Origin: Clostridia bacterium
Lineage (GTDB): Bacteria > Bacillota > Clostridia > Oscillospirales > CAG-382
NCBI GenBank assembly: GCA_017521025.1
Contig: JAFXEB010000004.1
Span: 1 to 64,000 of the forward strand
Direction: 5' to 3'
Length of the DNA: 64,000 nucleotides
Shown here one piece after another: positions 41,923 through 51,646 of the stretch. The notes under the pieces are model-generated. The model was given only the letters and a program-made list of their open reading frames with translations. It had not been told where the DNA came from and searched no databases. How positions within the stretch are numbered: the first letter of the stretch is position 1; each line of letters starts with the position of its first letter. Both the position numbers and the translations under genes were made by a program.

Positions 41923-43164
41923 TTACATATATGTTTTTCCAATGGTGTGGAAGGATTGACCCGAAGGGGACAGCGTAAAGCCCTTGCCGCAAAGGGTGGC
42001 GGGCATCAGCGTGTTTTTGCCGTAGCGTTCACACAGGGAGTCCACCGCCCTATCCAAAGCCGCCCGTTTCTCTATACGGCGGTAGTCGGTGAACAGGTCT
42101 GCCTGCAGAGGTGCGTTTTCGCTTTGCAGAGATATAGCAGTGACGGTAAGGGAGCGCAGAGGCATAAGTCCCACGCCGCCTGCCTGAAAAAGCCTGTAAG
42201 CCGCCCTTGCTATGTCTACGGCGTTATCTGTGGCTACTGCAAGGGGCGCCTGAAGCTGCTTTACGGAAAGATGAGTATCTCTGAGGGCGATGCTTACGCC
42301 GCCTGCACGCATTCCGTATTTTCTGAGCCGCCTGCCTATCTCCACGGAAAGCCCAAGCATAAATTCCCTTACCGCCTCGCAGGTGGTAAGGTCTGCCCGT
42401 GGGGTCATACCGTGACCTACGCTTTTCACGGGGGGACGCTCTGCCTCGGTCAGCACGGGGGAGTTGTCAAGACCGTTGGCATAGCGCCACAGCATGACCC
42501 CCGTCTTACCCATAAGCCTTGAAAGCAAAGTGCTGTCACACTGAGCCAGCGCACCGATGGTACGTATGCCATAGCGGGAAAGCGTTGCGGCGGTGGCACG
42601 CCCCACGCCCAGCAGACTGTTTACGGGGAGCGGGTATAGCCTTTGCTTGTAATCCTCGGGGCGTACAAGCGCCATGCCGTCAGGCTTGTTAAGGTCAGAG
42701 GCAAGCTTGGCGAAGACCTTATTAAAGGATATGCCCACGGAAACGCTTATGCCAAGACTGCGCTTTACCTGCTTTTTAAGAGTGTCGGATACGAAAACTG
42801 CGTCTTTATAGTTTTTGATGCCCGAGCTTATATCAAGCCAACACTCGTCCATACCGAAGGGCTCCACACGGTCAGAATAATCGTCATATATCTCCCTCAG
42901 GGCAAGAGAGTACTCCACATATCTGTCGTAATGGGGGCTTACCACCGTAAGGGATGGGCAACGCTTTTTTGCATCTCCCACGGTCATGCCCGTCTTCACC
43001 CCTGCCCTTTTGGCAAGCTCGCTTTTTGCAAGCACTATGCCGTGCCACTCCTCCACCGAGCCGCACACCGCCACAGCCTTGCCCTTAAGACCCGGGTCAA
43101 GAGCTGTCTCTACCGATGCGAAAAAGCTGTCTGCATCGGAATGTAATATTATTCTTTCCTCCAC
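41923..43164 (-). CDS. dinB: DNA polymerase IV (Y family)
   Basis: A 413-residue translesion polymerase. Y-family marks: ILHSDADSFFASVE with the first catalytic Asp, SPHYDRYVEYS, MDECWLDIS with the second Asp/Glu pair, and the HhH segment NSLLGVGRATAATLSRYGI. The little-finger domain follows. It has no beta-clamp motif I can name with confidence. The start is the GTG nine bases after GAGGAGG; earlier in-frame codons lie within the SOS-box region. Two LexA boxes control it. Confidence 0.93.
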   Translation of the reverse strand: MEERIILHSDADSFFASVETALDPGLKGKAVAVCGSVEEWHGIVLAKSELAKRAGVKTGMTVGDAKKRCPSLTVVSPHYDRYVEYSLALREIYDDYSDRVEPFGMDECWLDISSGIKNYKDAVFVSDTLKKQVKRSLGISVSVGISFNKVFAKLASDLNKPDGMALVRPEDYKQRLYPLPVNSLLGVGRATAATLSRYGIRTIGALAQCDSTLLSRLMGKTGVMLWRYANGLDNSPVLTEAERPPVKSVGHGMTPRADLTTCEAVREFMLGLSVEIGRRLRKYGMRAGGVSIALRDTHLSVKQLQAPLAVATDNAVDIARAAYRLFQAGGVGLMPLRSLTVTAISLQSENAPLQADLFTDYRRIEKRAALDRAVDSLCERYGKNTLMPATLCGKGFTLSPSGQSFHTIGKTYM

Positions 43165-43188
43165 GGCATTCCGCCTCCTCTTTTTTGC

Positions 43189-43244
43189 CGAACATTTGTT
43201 TCTTGCGCAAGGAGGATTATACACCCCGAACAAATGTTTGTCAA
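43189..43244 (-). promoter_or_regulatory. SOS promoter of dinB with two LexA boxes
   Basis: On the minus strand a perfect TTGACA (43239-43244) and TATAAT (43216-43221) are 17 bases apart. A box CGAACAAATGTTTG (43227-43240) fills the spacer and -35 edge, and a second, CGAACATTTGTTTC (43189-43202), lies in the leader. Each has one mismatch to the B. subtilis LexA consensus CGAACRNRYGTTYC. Binding would block both polymerase entry and early transcription. Confidence 0.87.
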
Positions 43245-43324
43245 GACCTGTTTTTTATTTTTGGACAAAACGGCACGGGATGGGACAAAATATCCTTAAA
43301 GATTGTTTTTACAGTTTATAAAAC

Positions 43325-43353
43325 TTGACTTTTTGGAACTACGGTGCTATATT
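43325..43353 (+). promoter_or_regulatory. Promoter of the comF-atp operon
   Basis: TTGACT and TATATT with a 17-base spacer, 42 bases before comF. No other promoter-like site was seen before atpB. Confidence 0.7.
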
Positions 43354-43394
43354 ATTGCTATATTAACGGGATAAGAAACTGACTGAGAGGTTTT

Positions 43395-44168
43395 ATGCCT
43401 TTGAACGGTATAAAGGAAAGCTTAAGATCTGTTATTGCACGTCCTCCAAGATGCCTCAGGTGCAGAGGGGCGGTAAAGAGCGCCGCCTATCCTTTTTGCC
43501 AACGCTGCAGTCCTCGCTTTTCTGCGCTTATCTACGGCGGCTGTGAGGAGTGCGGCAAGAGAGCTGCGGATTGCACCTGCTTTTCGGTGGGTGGCACGGT
43601 AAGGGTCTATTGGCTTTTCAGCTACAAGGGCGACACGGCAAGGGGTATCATATATTTTCTCAAGCGGCGTGCCTCCTTTGAGGATTACCAATACCTTGGG
43701 CTTAAGCTAAGGGAGAGAGTGGCGGAGATATCGGGCGTGGGCATGAGTTTTGACTGCGTTACCTTTGTGCCGAGGAAACGAGACGCATTCTTGTTTTACG
43801 GCTACAATCACGCAGAGCAGCTTGCCAAACAGCTTGCAAAGCGCTTTGGCATACCCTGCGTAGACCTGCTTGCCCATACGGGCACGGGCGGCGAGCAGAA
43901 GAGGCTCAGCAAGGAGTACCGTGGGCTGGCGGCAAAGACGAGATTTTGTATTAACGGTGAGGCGCTGGCGGATGGCAGGCTACCCTACAGACGGGTGCTT
44001 ATTGCCGACGATATAGTTACCACGGGCACTACTATGGGTGAATGTGCCCAAATACTAAAAAGCTACGGTGTAAAGCAGGTCTACGGTGCCGCAATAGCAC
44101 GGACGCCGAGAGGCAACAAGATATGGATGGGCGGAAGGTATGTTCCGCTGTCGGAGGTGAAGAAATAG
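43395..44168 (+). CDS. comF: ComF family phosphoribosyltransferase-like protein
   Basis: A 257-residue protein. The N-terminal cysteines (CLRCRGAVKSAAYPFCQRC and a CEECGKRAADCTC pair) form zinc ribbons. The C-terminal half is a type-I PRTase fold with the PRPP loop VLIADDIVTTGTTM. ComF proteins serve DNA uptake, with ComFA helicase, in competent Firmicutes. No comFA is near. GAGAGG precedes the ATG. Its stop lies two bases before atpB, and the atpB ribosome site GGAGGTG is inside comF, so it appears to be the first gene of the ATP synthase transcript. Confidence 0.9.
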   Translation: MPLNGIKESLRSVIARPPRCLRCRGAVKSAAYPFCQRCSPRFSALIYGGCEECGKRAADCTCFSVGGTVRVYWLFSYKGDTARGIIYFLKRRASFEDYQYLGLKLRERVAEISGVGMSFDCVTFVPRKRDAFLFYGYNHAEQLAKQLAKRFGIPCVDLLAHTGTGGEQKRLSKEYRGLAAKTRFCINGEALADGRLPYRRVLIADDIVTTGTTMGECAQILKSYGVKQVYGAAIARTPRGNKIWMGGRYVPLSEVKK

Positions 44169-44170
44169 CT

Positions 44171-44842
44171 ATGATGGAATCTTCTGAGGTTCTGTTTAAA
44201 ATCTTTGGGCTTGGGGTCACTGCAGAGGTAGTGACCATGTGGGGCATTATCGGCGTAATAGCAGTGATATGCCTCATAGCTACAGGAAGGATGAAGGAAA
44301 GACCGGGCAGATTTCAGAATCTGATAGAGACGGGTGTGGAGTATCTGCAAAACTTTTTCCACGGTATATTGGGTGAAAAAAGCAGAAGGTATTTTCCTTT
44401 TCTTTCAACGCTGTTTATATTTATAATCTTCAGCAACTACTCGGGGCTTATACCCGGCGCAGGCGTGTTCAGGTATTTCAAGGCGCCTACCTCCTCCTTC
44501 TCGGTAACGCTGGGATTGGGCATCGTGACCTTTTTAGGTCTGCAGTATTATGCTATCCGTGTGGGCGTAGGTCACTTTTTCAAGCGGTTTATCACCCCTG
44601 CCGCCTTTATGCTCCCTCTCCTGCTGCTTGACGAGATAATCAAGCCTGCCTCCCTTGCCATGCGTTTGTTCGGCAACATATTCGGTGAGGAGACGGTTAC
44701 GGAGGAGCTTTACGGGCTGCTGCCCATAGGTGCGCCTGCCTTGATGATGGGGCTTTCTCTGCTGTTTTGTGCAATACAGGCGGTGGTGTTTACCATGCTT
44801 ACCGCTATCTATCTGGACGAGGCGACGGAGCTTGAGGAATAG
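44171..44842 (+). CDS. atpB: F-type ATP synthase subunit a
   Basis: A 224-residue membrane subunit that forms the ion half-channels against the c-ring. The essential Arg is in LAMRLFGNIFGEE, and the region 'FSNYSGLIPGAG' is typical. The first of two consecutive ATGs is used, about ten bases after GGAGGTG. Somewhat short but complete. It is the first atp gene, directly after comF. Confidence 0.94.
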   Translation: MMESSEVLFKIFGLGVTAEVVTMWGIIGVIAVICLIATGRMKERPGRFQNLIETGVEYLQNFFHGILGEKSRRYFPFLSTLFIFIIFSNYSGLIPGAGVFRYFKAPTSSFSVTLGLGIVTFLGLQYYAIRVGVGHFFKRFITPAAFMLPLLLLDEIIKPASLAMRLFGNIFGEETVTEELYGLLPIGAPALMMGLSLLFCAIQAVVFTMLTAIYLDEATELEE

Positions 44843-44903
44843 GCGACGTTTTTACTGATATTTAATGATTATATATTCTATTTATAAAAGGAGATTTTTA
44901 CTT

Positions 44904-45131
44904 ATGGAAAAAGCAATTATCGCTATCGCAGCCGCTATCGCTATTGCGGTAAGCACCATCTTCCCCGCTATCGCACAGGGCAAGACCGCCTCCAAGGCAA
45001 TGGAGAGCATTGCAAGACAGCCTGACGCCGCAAAGGATATCCGCTCTACCCTTATTATATCCATGGCTCTTATCGAGGCGCTCACCATTTACGGTCTGCT
45101 TATCGCTCTTATGTTGGTTTCCAAGGTGTAA
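44904..45131 (+). CDS. atpE: F-type ATP synthase subunit c
   Basis: A 75-residue two-helix proteolipid. The loop '[14 protein letters not shown]' carries the conserved RQP, and the ion-binding Glu is in [15 protein letters not shown]. The residues after it (Ala-Leu) match proton-type rings of cyanobacteria and chloroplasts rather than the Glu-Ser-Thr of sodium rings, although the Gln of AQGK that sodium rings also have is present. The start is the ATG after AAAGGAG, with 13 extra in-frame codons upstream rejected. Confidence 0.94.
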   Translation: MEKAIIAIAAAIAIAVSTIFPAIAQGKTASKAMESIARQPDAAKDIRSTLIISMALIEALTIYGLLIALMLVSKV

Positions 45132-45137
45132 GGTTTT

Positions 45138-45563
45138 ATGACTATACAGTTTGAGGTCGTTATCTGGACGGTTATTAACTTTTTCCTGCTGTATGGGGTG
45201 CTTCACTTTTTGCTGTTCAAGCCTGTGCTTAAGGTTATGGACGAAAGGGACGCCAAGATAAAGCAGGGCAAGGCTATTATTGCCGAAAGAGAGCAAAGGG
45301 CCGCCGAAAGGCAAACCGCTGTAGACGGCTACGACGCCACCCGTGAGAAGCGGCTTTCGGCCCGTGTAGACGCAGGTCTTGCCGCTGTAAAGGCTCAGTG
45401 TGCTGAGGATGTCAGGAGCGCCGAGGCGGAGACGAAGATGCTTATCTCCGCTGATAAGGAGGCGCTTTTTGCAGAGGAGCAGGCGCTGAGAGAGGCTATG
45501 GCAAAGGGTCTGCCTGCCCTTACGGATTCGGTGGTACAAAGGCTTTTAGAAAAGGGGCTTTAG
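45138..45563 (+). CDS. atpF: F-type ATP synthase subunit b
   Basis: A 141-residue stalk subunit with one N-terminal membrane helix ('VIWTVINFFLLYGVLHFLLF') and the conserved KPVLKVMDERDAKI, then a long charged coiled coil. Slightly short (160-170 is usual). It is the first of two b-type sequences in the operon; the second is the N-terminal part of the next gene. Confidence 0.9.
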   Translation: MTIQFEVVIWTVINFFLLYGVLHFLLFKPVLKVMDERDAKIKQGKAIIAEREQRAAERQTAVDGYDATREKRLSARVDAGLAAVKAQCAEDVRSAEAETKMLISADKEALFAEEQALREAMAKGLPALTDSVVQRLLEKGL

Positions 45564-45567
45564 GCTT

Positions 45568-47835
45568 ATGACGCATTTTATTTACGCCCTTATAAATTTT
45601 CTTATCCTTGCGGCGGTAGTGTTTTTAGCCGGAAGGAAGATCATTGCACGTATTTTTACGGGCAGGCGTGACAGACTTAACAAGGAGCTTGACGAGGCGG
45701 AGGCGGCAATAGCCGCAGGCACTGCCGACGGGGACGAGGTGGATGCCGACGCCCTTATCGCCGAGAGAGAGCGCAGCCTTGAGGAAGAGGCTGAGGCTTT
45801 GGTGGAGGCAAGGTCTGCCACACTGCGCAGAGACACCCTGACCGAGCTGCAGCGTTTTTCCCACGAGAGGGAGTGCGAGAAGGAGTCTATGCGCCATGAT
45901 ATGCTGGAGAAGGCAAAGAGCCTGACTCTTGACGCCCTCCAATGTCAGGTGATAGCCCTGATGAGCGAGCCTGTTACCGCAAAGGAGTTCAGGCGTCACG
46001 AGGAGGCTATCATAGACAAGATACTTTCCATGATAAAGCTCACTCCCGGCGATATCACCTATCTCGCCCACCACGACGTACTTTACGTCACTCTTACCTC
46101 TGCCTTTCCGCTGGACGAGGCGATTACAAAAAAGGTGGAGGCGGCGGCATGGGCACTGCTTGAGCCGGTAAACGGCAAGCCCTCGGTATGGATACGCACA
46201 GACGAAAGCTTTATCGGCGGTCTCAGGCTCAGGATAGGTGACACGGTGTATGACGGCACCGTTTCAAACGCCCTTGACCAGCTTGTAAAGCGGCTCAAGA
46301 AGGAGCCCGTTGAGTCCTCTGCCGACGTGAGCACTATGTCAAAGCGCCTGCTTTCAAGCGTAGAGGCGTACTCTATGGATATAGACGTATATCAGCTTGG
46401 CAGAGTTGTAAGCATATCCGACGGTATCTGCTGGCTTGACGGTCTTGCAGACATAATGTACGGCGAGGTCGTGGAGTTTGCAGGCGGCTCTGAGGGTATG
46501 ATACAGGATATCGAGCCCGGCAGGATAGGCTGTATGATATTTGACAGGTACGAGTATATCGAGAGCGGCACCCCCGTGCGCCGTGTGGGCAAGATGGCCG
46601 GCGTACCCGTGGGGGAGGCACTGCTTGGCAGAGTTGTGGACCCCTTGGGCAACCCCATAGACGGTCTTGGCTCTATCAGGACAGAGGAAAGCCGCCCTAT
46701 CGAGTACAGCGCACCCGGTATAACTATGCGTAAATCCGTGTGCCAGCCTATGCACACGGGTATAAAAGCTATCGACGCTCTGGTTTCCATAGGCAAGGGT
46801 CAGCGTGAGCTTATTATCGGCGACCGCCAAACGGGCAAGACCGCCATCGCCCTTGACGCTATTATCAATCAGAAGGGCAAAAACACGGTATGTATCTACG
46901 TGGCTATAGGTCAGAAGGATACCACCGTTGCGGAGATATATGCAAAGCTCAAGGAAGAGGGCGCTATGAGCTACACCACCATCGTATGCGCAAACGCCTC
47001 TGCCTCTGCATCGGTGCAATATATCGCTCCCTTTGCAGGCACGGCTATGGGCGAGCACTTTATGTACGGCGGCCGTGACGTGCTTATAGTATATGATGAC
47101 CTTTCCAAGCACGCAGTAGCATACAGAGAGCTTTCCCTGCTGCTGCACCGTCCCTCGGGCCGTGAGGCGTATCCGGGCGACGTATTCTTCCTCCACTCCA
47201 GACTGCTGGAGAGGAGCGCAAAGCTTTCGGAGGAGCATGGCGGCGGCTCTATGACCGCACTGCCTATTATAGAGACCCAGTCGGGCGATATATCCGCATA
47301 TATCCCCACCAACGCCATATCCATTACGGACGGGCAGATATTCCTTGAGACCGACCTGTTCAACGAGGGTCAGCGTCCTGCCATAAACGTGGGTCTTTCC
47401 GTGTCCCGTGTTGGCGGTGCGGCACAGACCAAGCTGCTTAAGCAGGTGTCGGGCAACCTGAGGATGATACTTGCCCAGTACAGAGAGCTTTCCTCCTTCG
47501 CTCAGTTTGGCGCAGAGGTGGACGAGGCTACAAAGAACGCCCTCAGCTCGGGCGAGCGGATGATGGCGGCACTTAAACAGAGGCGTTACCACCCTCTGAC
47601 CGATGCACAAACGGCACTGGTGCTTTTCGCTGTTGCCGAGGGATTTGCCGCCACAGTTGACACAGACCGTATGGCTGAGTTTGAGGAGAGGCTGATACAT
47701 TATATGGAGAGCAGTCACGGCGAGCTTATGAGCCTGCTTAACAAGGGCGAAAAGCTTGACGAGGAGGCTAAGAGCAGGCTGAAGACGGCACTTGCCGCCT
47801 TCGCCGAGAGGTTTGACTATGGCAGGACAGCGTGA
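45568..47835 (+). CDS. ATP synthase b-delta-alpha triple fusion
   Basis: One uninterrupted 755-codon frame. Residues 1-150: a b-type subunit with membrane helix FIYALINFLILAAVVFLAGR, then 'RRDRLNKELDEAEAAI' and a charged helix. Residues about 150-247: the C-terminal domain of delta/OSCP with VTLTSAFPLDEAI and SFIGGLRLRIGDTVYDGTV. Residues 257-755: a full alpha subunit with P-loop GDRQTGKTA (418-426), VLIVYDD (Walker B) and the SVSRVGG arginine (614). Delta's N-terminal helical domain and alpha's N-terminal helix, which normally bind each other, are both missing, which argues for a true fusion rather than a lost stop. Mycobacteria fuse b and delta; fusion to alpha is not known to me. An internal start at Met257 lacks a well-placed ribosome site (GAAGGAG is 30 bases away). 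Confidence 0.92.
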   Translation: MTHFIYALINFLILAAVVFLAGRKIIARIFTGRRDRLNKELDEAEAAIAAGTADGDEVDADALIAERERSLEEEAEALVEARSATLRRDTLTELQRFSHERECEKESMRHDMLEKAKSLTLDALQCQVIALMSEPVTAKEFRRHEEAIIDKILSMIKLTPGDITYLAHHDVLYVTLTSAFPLDEAITKKVEAAAWALLEPVNGKPSVWIRTDESFIGGLRLRIGDTVYDGTVSNALDQLVKRLKKEPVESSADVSTMSKRLLSSVEAYSMDIDVYQLGRVVSISDGICWLDGLADIMYGEVVEFAGGSEGMIQDIEPGRIGCMIFDRYEYIESGTPVRRVGKMAGVPVGEALLGRVVDPLGNPIDGLGSIRTEESRPIEYSAPGITMRKSVCQPMHTGIKAIDALVSIGKGQRELIIGDRQTGKTAIALDAIINQKGKNTVCIYVAIGQKDTTVAEIYAKLKEEGAMSYTTIVCANASASASVQYIAPFAGTAMGEHFMYGGRDVLIVYDDLSKHAVAYRELSLLLHRPSGREAYPGDVFFLHSRLLERSAKLSEEHGGGSMTALPIIETQSGDISAYIPTNAISITDGQIFLETDLFNEGQRPAINVGLSVSRVGGAAQTKLLKQVSGNLRMILAQYRELSSFAQFGAEVDEATKNALSSGERMMAALKQRRYHPLTDAQTALVLFAVAEGFAATVDTDRMAEFEERLIHYMESSHGELMSLLNKGEKLDEEAKSRLKTALAAFAERFDYGRTA

Positions 47836-48631
47836 GCTTAAAAAGCATTTGTCGGGCATACGTGCCACGGGCAAGCTGGCAAATGCTATGAAGACCGTTT
47901 CCACCGCCAAGTTTTCAAAGCTTTCGGCGCTCAATTCACAGCTTACGGAGTATTCTGTCCGCTGTGGTGAGCTGCTGAGGGATTTCGGAGACGAGGCGCT
48001 GTTTGGAGATATACGGGGCGGCGAGGGCTGTCTGTACGTGATGTTTACGGGGAACAAGGGGCTTTGCGGCGGCTACAACAGCGAGCTTGTAGCCTATTTT
48101 GAGGAGCTTGAGAAAGAAACGCCCTACAAGCTTATCGTTTGCGGTAAGAAGGGGATGGAGCTTTGCCGTGCCAAGGGCATTGCGGCAGAGGAGCTGTCTG
48201 TAGGTGACGTGCCCTGCTACGGAGACGCAGGCAGGCTCTTTGAGAAAATAGCGGCACAGCACCCGGTGTACGGCACGGTAAAGCTTGTCTACCGTGAGTT
48301 TAAGAACGTAATGCTGCAGATACCCACGGTAGCCCACCTTTTGCCTGCGGCAAAGGAGGGCAGCACAGAGGATATAATATACTTCCCCTCGAGGGAGGAG
48401 ATAGAGACCCCCTTGGCGGCGCTTTGTATCAAGGCGAGGCTGTACGGGGTCATGGTAGAGGCGGCGACGGGCGTACAGGGTGCCACCCTTATGACCATGC
48501 GCAACGCCGCAGATAATGCGGAGGAGGAGGCTTTGAGGACGGAGACGGCGCTTAACCGTTTACGTCAGAAGGAGCTTACCGCCGACGTTATAGAAAGCTC
48601 CTCGGGAGCAGAGGGCAACTTTTATAAGTAG
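47819..48631 (+). CDS. atpG: F-type ATP synthase subunit gamma
   Basis: A 270-residue rotor shaft. It begins MAGQRELKKHLSGIRATGKL with 'KTVSTAKFSKL', has GNKGLCGGYNSEL in the foot domain and ends in the C-terminal helix 'MTMRNAADNAEEEALRTETA'. Its ATG overlaps the end of the fusion gene by 17 bases, so translation is coupled. Confidence 0.94.
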   Translation: MAGQRELKKHLSGIRATGKLANAMKTVSTAKFSKLSALNSQLTEYSVRCGELLRDFGDEALFGDIRGGEGCLYVMFTGNKGLCGGYNSELVAYFEELEKETPYKLIVCGKKGMELCRAKGIAAEELSVGDVPCYGDAGRLFEKIAAQHPVYGTVKLVYREFKNVMLQIPTVAHLLPAAKEGSTEDIIYFPSREEIETPLAALCIKARLYGVMVEAATGVQGATLMTMRNAADNAEEEALRTETALNRLRQKELTADVIESSSGAEGNFYK

Positions 48632-48643
48632 AAAGGGGTATAG

Positions 48644-50298
<1,655 letters not shown>

Positions 50299-50312
50299 AT
50301 GTAAAATATAGC

Positions 50313-50365
50313 AAGGCGTTTGCGTCCCACAAGAGTGGGGAGCGCAAACGTCTTGTCTGTTTTTA
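50313..50365 (+). terminator. Terminator of the atp operon
   Basis: Stem CGTTTGCG/CGCAAACG with inner TCCCAC/GTGGGG pairing and a T-rich tail, 18 bases after atpC. Confidence 0.82.
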
Positions 50366-50556
50366 CTAAAAACGCCCCACCCTTTTTATGCAAAACATAG
50401 AAAACACCAAGACTTTAAAAATCGTTTGTAGACAAAAAGCGTTTTTTGTACATTTGTATTATGTAAAGGGGGAAAATGCCCTACATACGCCCAACTGTCC
50501 GTGAATGGCACGGACAGTACGAAAAGTATATTGTGTGAAAAGGAGAAAATGACGTC

Positions 50557-51606
50557 ATGAAAAGAACATTCGCTCTGGCACTTTCCCTTATTTTGCTTAT
50601 GGGTATAGTGCACACTCCCGCCTTAGCGGCAGGAGAAAACGCAGACGGCAAGGCTTGGACCTACGATAACAGCCTTATCGTCACCGTAAACGTGGCAGAA
50701 GAAAAAACCTTTACCCCCGAGGATTTCCCCGAGGTGGAGGTTGAAGAGCTGTACGTTTTCGGTGAATCCGCAACCGACACGGGATACTCTTATGACATAC
50801 TGCTCGTCATTGACGTGACCGCAGGCTGGTACTATATGACGATGGCTGAGAACAGCTTGAAGCAGAATCCTGCAGTCGTAAAAATCGAGCGCAACCGTTT
50901 TGCGGCTGACTACAAACAAAGAGAATCGGACGTAAAACTAAATAAGCCCGAAATATCAATCAAGGTCGGCGAAAGCGCAAATCTTTATTTGGCAAGCGCC
51001 CTTGTATCAAGCTTTACCGTTTTGCCATTTGGAATCAGCTTAAGACTTGATCCGGATTTCACTGTCACAGATGACTATTTGTTGGCTTACGGACTCGAAA
51101 TGCAGAATGATAACTACGCCGTAATATGCGATAAAAACGAGTTTGGCGCAGCGGATTATATTTCTATTTTAAACGATATATACTCTTTTTCTGAAATCAA
51201 AGAAGCTGAGATAGATTTTGCACCGCTTGCGGGTAACAGTCTTTATGAAGAATGGAGTATAGAAAACAACAACATCGCTTCGCTTTCTATAGAGGGCGGT
51301 ATAGAAGACGAAACGGGTTTTATTTATCGCACTGCAACCGTTACCGGTATTTCTGCAGGCACTACATACGTAACGATCAACCACGGTGGCGTTAAGGATA
51401 CCTGCATCATTAACGTATACAACAATAGTGGCGACGTAACGGGCGACGGTAAAGTAACAAGCCTTGATGCGGCTATGATACTCAGATATGACGCAGGACT
51501 TGAAGCTTTTGATGATTTAGCCATTGCTGCCGCAGATTATAACGGCGACGGCAAGGTAACAAGCCTTGACGCAGCACTCGTTTTAAGATATGACGCAGGG
51601 CTTTAA
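50557..51606 (+). CDS. Secreted dockerin protein A with Ig-like domain
   Basis: A 349-residue exported protein: signal peptide (1-24), a conserved N-terminal region (about 30-125) with 'TFTPEDFPEVEVEELYVFG', a variable middle (about 130-235), a Big2-like segment ending 'ATVTGISAGTTYVTINHGG', and a C-terminal type-I dockerin with loops DVTGDGKVTSLD and DYNGDGKVTSLD. No catalytic motif was recognised. It is a close paralogue of the gene at 53840: the first third and the dockerin are nearly the same, while the middle differs. AAGGAG precedes the ATG. Confidence 0.88.
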   Translation: MKRTFALALSLILLMGIVHTPALAAGENADGKAWTYDNSLIVTVNVAEEKTFTPEDFPEVEVEELYVFGESATDTGYSYDILLVIDVTAGWYYMTMAENSLKQNPAVVKIERNRFAADYKQRESDVKLNKPEISIKVGESANLYLASALVSSFTVLPFGISLRLDPDFTVTDDYLLAYGLEMQNDNYAVICDKNEFGAADYISILNDIYSFSEIKEAEIDFAPLAGNSLYEEWSIENNNIASLSIEGGIEDETGFIYRTATVTGISAGTTYVTINHGGVKDTCIINVYNNSGDVTGDGKVTSLDAAMILRYDAGLEAFDDLAIAAADYNGDGKVTSLDAALVLRYDAGL

Positions 51607-51646
51607 TAGCAGGCGCAAGCATTAAGCGGAAAGAAGGAGCGAGAAT

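Noticed and set aside
46299..46338. Internal translation start for free alpha at Met257
   Set aside because: A GAAGGAG sequence is present but lies 30 bases before the ATG, and the closer GTG is 21 bases away; both are outside normal spacing. Kept only as a possibility to test.
46354..48057. Minus-strand frame of 567 codons across the ATP synthase genes
   Set aside because: Shadow of the alpha and gamma genes; cysteine-, histidine- and tyrosine-rich without any known motif.
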